From assembly GCA_950295325.1 (NCBI GenBank), contig OX485807.1:10133001-10197000 (forward strand): a stretch of 64,000 bases of DNA, given 5' to 3'. The stretch's first letter is position 1. Each line of letters begins with the position of its first letter. This DNA comes from Polytrichum commune. Its lineage: Eukaryota > Streptophyta > Polytrichopsida > Polytrichales > Polytrichaceae. Under the pieces are notes generated by a model. The model had not been told where the DNA came from. It did not search any database and saw only the letters and a list, made by a program, of their open reading frames with translations. Below, one piece after another: positions 60,143-64,000 of this stretch. A program made the translations under genes and the position numbers.

Positions 60143-61298
60143 ACACCAGAGCCCACCTCCCAAAGGAGGCATAACACCCTAAATTGCGTCATGGGATACC
60201 GTGATGAGCAAAGGGCCAATGGACTCATATTCATGCCGGTACATTGGTATGGGTGTTATGACATTGATGACCAAATGTAATTAGCATATCTAGGTCAATT
60301 TGTACTAACCCGAATATCTTTCGAACTTGTTTTCATACATGCATTGGTTTGATGGGAAAAGTACAATGATTGAATGGATTGGATTTGGATGGAGTACTTT
60401 GACATCGTCAACTAAATATAGAATAAAACATTGAATATCTATGTACGACCCATCGAGGCCACGACAGGCCTACTACCAAGACTTCATTGACCTATGTTGG
60501 GGATGGAAATACAAACTATCATTTTGCCGATTCGCCAATCCACGGAGGCCAATGCAATTGAACCAGTGATCGGGGAGATTTTTGGGCATAATCGGTTGAG
60601 ATCCTAGTGTTTGCTAGTCCAACCGGTTACTTGTTGGCATCTTCCGGTTTTCCTTTATTGAATTGGGGTATATTCTATAAATTCCTCTAGAATGATTGGT
60701 AATTTTCCTGCAGTCTTGAGCTTCAACCGGTTATTTCTCAAACTCAACCGGTTCGTTTGTAACTAATTGCCAGTTCTCTCCGATCATTGAATTGAACTCA
60801 CAAAATCTTGACATCACTTTAGTTTTGAAACCTCAATCACAACATTGTGTGACTCAAATAGGGATTCTCAAAGTCAAGAATTTGTTCCGTACCCTTGAAT
60901 GATACCATAGGCCCCCAAGCACATATAAGGTAGACAAACCAATTTGTGTTGTCTGTAAGCAATTTCGCATAAGTGTAGTATAAGTGTGTTATTAGAGTGA
61001 TCTTGCACAAGTCTGGAAATTGATATCACAACGATTAACCAAAACATCACAATTTAGTTCCCAATTTTGAAATCACCGTAGATTTTCAAAAGTCAAGATT
61101 GTCTCCCAACCCATATTCACAACATATCGTAGGTCGACCTATTTCCAATAACTAGGAGAGAAAAAACGTGAGTACAAATCAATGTTATTTTCAAGGAATT
61201 CAAATTTGTGGCTTTTTAAACTTACTTTTTCATCACGCTGAATGTGAAGGCTACTTGTGTGAAATTTCACAGCTTTAGAGGACCCTATGTATTACGAT
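60143..61298. other. Intergenic, no gene seen
   Basis: AT-rich DNA without supportable ORFs. Several AACCGGTT-type words occur at 60590-60760 (CAACCGGTT), with no clear arrangement. Confidence 0.4.
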
Positions 61299-61360
61299 GG
61301 GGTGAGGGGGTGAGGGGGTGAGGGGGTGAGGGGGGGGGGGGGAGGGGGGGAGGGGTTGGG
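61299..61360 (+). repeat. G-rich minisatellite (TGAGGGGG)n
   Basis: About four TGAGGGGG octamers followed by longer G runs. Many G tracts of four or more in a row make a G-quadruplex likely on the plus strand. Confidence 0.85.
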
Positions 61361-62205
61361 TTATCATAATTGAATTTGTCTACCATACCTTAAAGGGTGC
61401 TCAATTTTGTCTTTACTAGTCTTGGGGCTATTATTCATGTGAGATTGAAGTGAGTCTCAACCAATTTAAAAATGACATGTGTCATAATTTGAGAGGGTAA
61501 CAAATTTATTTTTATTATATTAGATAGTTTTCTATGGTATTGCAGAGCATGTGTTTAGGGTCAGCTTTGATTGTATGGTTTATGAATCTATTGTATGGTT
61601 GACTTTGCTTCACTTGAACCAAAGAGCCATGTTTGTGCTTTATATGTGGTCTTTAGAGTAACTTCATAAGTACTTGTTTTATGTTTATAACTAGACAAGG
61701 CATATCTCAAGAGTGCATGCTCATTTTAAGGCTACTACCCAATTGCGGTTGATGTACCTTGCATGTAATATTCAACTTTTAGGACAAGCTTAATCTTGGT
61801 AGAGGTATAGCCTCAATTACACCCTTCAATGGGTTATAATTTTGATATCAAACCTCATAGCTTAAGGCTTATATACCTTGCAAGCATTTTCAACTTTCAT
61901 GGACACCCTTAATCTTGGTATAGGTTTAATTAGGGGGTCATCTTGATTACACCCTTCAGATACTTTTATGTCAACGTGAACACTCATGCTTTCAATAGCT
62001 TTGGATTGGAACTCAGTGTTTTAATTTTAATTTTTTTTAATGGATTCTAAGGGTGGAAGGAACTCCTGGATTATTATAAAGTAAATAATTAAAATCTTAA
62101 ACATTACAAGAGTGCTTCATAATCTCATCATAGTTTAAGTACATACATGTGTCAAAATGTGTTTGGGGGTGGGGGGGGGGGGGGCAATCTCAACCGTTGA
62201 GAGCA
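61361..62205. other. Intergenic, no gene seen
   Basis: Two similar blocks near 61725-61830 and 61860-61955 (CTTGCA...TTCAACTTT, ACAAGCTTAATCTTGGTA / ACACCCTTAATCTTGGTA, ATTACACCCTTCA) form an imperfect tandem repeat of about 130 bp. A run of Gs lies at 62165-62184. No ORF. Confidence 0.4.
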
Positions 62206-62611
62206 TAGAAGTTGGGACTTACCACTTCACACGGGGTCCCAAGTCCTAAGTCCCAAGTATAACATGAATGCCCACATGGCAACACGTTTTGGAGGTGAGG
62301 CTCAGGGCTTGTGTTGAGAGTTGGGATGAACAAAAAACTAGACCCAACTCTCAACACAAGTTCCGTGAATATTGTTTGCATAAAATAAGAAAGATTCGAC
62401 TTTAATGATTGCAAAAGCTACCAACATACGAAAGCTTTTACGTACATATAGGGATAAAAAATTATTTTATCCCAGAAGAATTGATACCCAATGGATTATT
62501 AGAGCCATATTGATGTAATGTAACAAACCATATTTCAATGGTTTCTTGAGGCTCAAAAGTTGGGACTTTGCCTCCATGACTGGGGACTTGGGACCTCACG
62601 TGAACTGGCCC
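62206..62611. repeat. Foldback region with nested inverted repeats
   Basis: CTTGTGTTGAGAGTTGGG (62308-62325) is exactly inverted at 62343-62360. Farther out, GGGGTCCCAAGTCC...AAGTCCC (about 62234-62258) has an inverted counterpart at about 62580-62597 (GGGGACTTGGGACC). The arrangement suggests a MITE-like foldback element of about 400 bp. Ends and target duplication are not clear. Confidence 0.5.
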
Positions 62612-64000
62612 TTAGTGTCTTCTCTTTTTCTTCGTGCTCTTGGGTTCTTTAGTTTCTTCCTTGTTCTATGTTGTCTTCTTGATAAACGAAACTTGGAAGC
62701 ACGGTGCCTTGACAGTCAACGTCTTTTTGAATTTTGCCTCTTTCAGAGAACTTAGCTTAAGATACCCCATTTGATATATATAGCCTTAGATACTCCATTT
62801 TATGATATTTTATCTCTCTCATAGGACATAGCCTTAAGATGCTCCATTTGATAGAGTCAGCCTTAGATAGTCTATGTTGATGATAATTCACCTCTTTCAT
62901 AGAACAAAGCTTGAGATACTCCATTGAAACTGCCTACTATAACACATTACCGTCAAGTAGAGGTTTTTTGTTTTACGTTGTCATCTATAAAGTGGTCATG
63001 ATAGGCATGGATTATATAATGCACACACTTTTGTGTGTGTAACTATGTATGACGGTGGGGGGATGATGCTTGGTACCAAACCGATCAACACAAAGTCGGA
63101 TCTTGCTTTTGAGCAATTTTCAACTATATTTGTGTAGATTACGAAATCGAGGTCAAGAGAGATACAAATAATTGTAAAGGTGTTTGAACAATCTTGTTAC
63201 ACACTCATATATTTTTAGATTAAAGCCGTGCTAAAGAAAAAATTCATCATGGATACATCTTTCAAGGTAATGGAGAAGTTTTCAGTAAATGAAGATGGTT
63301 CTTGTAAAGTTGAGGCATATGGACAAAGGGATCCCTGTTTCTTTGTATATGCTAAAATCTTTGTTCCCAAAACATGTGAAAGTTGTCTTTCAACCTAAGT
63401 TTATTATTGATTTACACATTTGTTACTGAAGGATTACTCAAAGATGGGAGGTTGGATAACTATATTTTGTGATCTGACTAGCCCTATGAAAATCCCAACA
63501 ACAAAACCATGACACTCGATTGTCTTTAATTTGAGATTAATCGATAAATGTGGAACATTTGAACCTTTGATTAGATCTCTGATTCTCTCATGGTGCAGAA
63601 TTGGATCAAAATCCTTGCAATTTCAAATCACATTGTTTATTAAGTCCATTTTAATAAACAATAGCCTATGAAAGTTAAGCACATGACTTACATTCGACTG
63701 CCATTGCTCTTACATGTCCAAAACATCATTCCTCTTCAAGACACTTACACTCAACAAGTACCAATACATCAAGTTCACCAAGACAATAACACTACAATTA
63801 TGACTTTATTTTTTATGTTAGAGTCTGAATCACTCGGCTTTATAGGACTCATCCTATGCCCACAAGCATCGTACTTGGGACTTGCCTAATTGCTGATCAA
63901 CCTCAATCACTGAGTGTTGATGCTTTAGAAAGCCTATTGCTTTAGCTATGAGACTATGCATGATTTCTAAAAATGACAATAGCATGTCTAAATCATCTCT
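62612..64000. other. Intergenic to window end
   Basis: No supportable ORF. A diverged repeat with a TTAGATACTCCATTT / AAGATGCTCCATTTGATA motif occurs three to four times at 62758-62925. Nothing else stands out. Confidence 0.4.

Overview
The window is nuclear DNA of a land plant. The genes are split by AT-rich spliceosomal introns. The recognisable proteins are a plant eIF5-mimic, a plastid-type kinase-like protein, an F-box protein, a LEA_2 protein, an RlmI-type methyltransferase and a small cytochrome oxidase subunit. Between them lie decayed LINEs, pogo/Tigger, PIF/Harbinger and MITE-like DNA elements. The style would fit a seed-free plant (bryophyte, lycophyte or fern), but I cannot fix the species. 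I see no rRNA, tRNA, CRISPR or bacterial-type operon.

Layout. 1-5.9 kb: two 5'-truncated LINEs of one family, tail to tail. 6.4-8.7 kb (+): a two-exon gene for a COX7C-like subunit with site II and telo-box motifs upstream. 9.4-14.0 kb: a pogo-like remnant, a long inverted repeat and two adjacent TIR elements. 14.5-15.6 kb (+): an intronless F-box gene whose 3' end is the first unit of a decayed tandem repeat. 18.2-22.0 kb (-): a complete nine-exon eIF5-mimic (BZW/5MP) gene. 22.4-29.1 kb: repeats and an unresolved GC-rich segment. 29.1-32.6 kb (+): seven exons of an RlmI-like SAM methyltransferase; its 5' exon was not found. 33.5-34.1 kb (+): a broken Harbinger transposase. 35.2-35.9 kb (-): a possible small gene I do not recognise. 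36.7-42.1 kb (-): a complete twelve-exon kinase-like gene lacking the usual catalytic motifs. 43-46 kb: MITEs and other repeats. 46.1-48.4 kb (-): a three-exon LEA_2 gene with ABRE/CE3-like motifs upstream. 48.9-50.3 kb: a second pogo-like remnant. 51-55 kb: simple and tandem repeats. 55-58 kb (+): a third LINE copy. 58.1-60.1 kb: a Tigger element with good TIRs, a TA target duplication and a transposase ORF lacking its N-terminus. 60-64 kb: no gene seen, some foldback and G-rich repeats.

The host genes look like unrelated housekeeping and stress genes, not a pathway or cluster. I did not find a convincing new biological system. The most useful second looks are the three apparent GC-AG introns, the kinase-like protein without HRD/DFG, the tandem repeat grown from the F-box 3' end, and the Tigger/LINE families. 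Exon borders were set by eye from splice consensus, reading phase and remembered family conservation; no alignment or transcript data were used.
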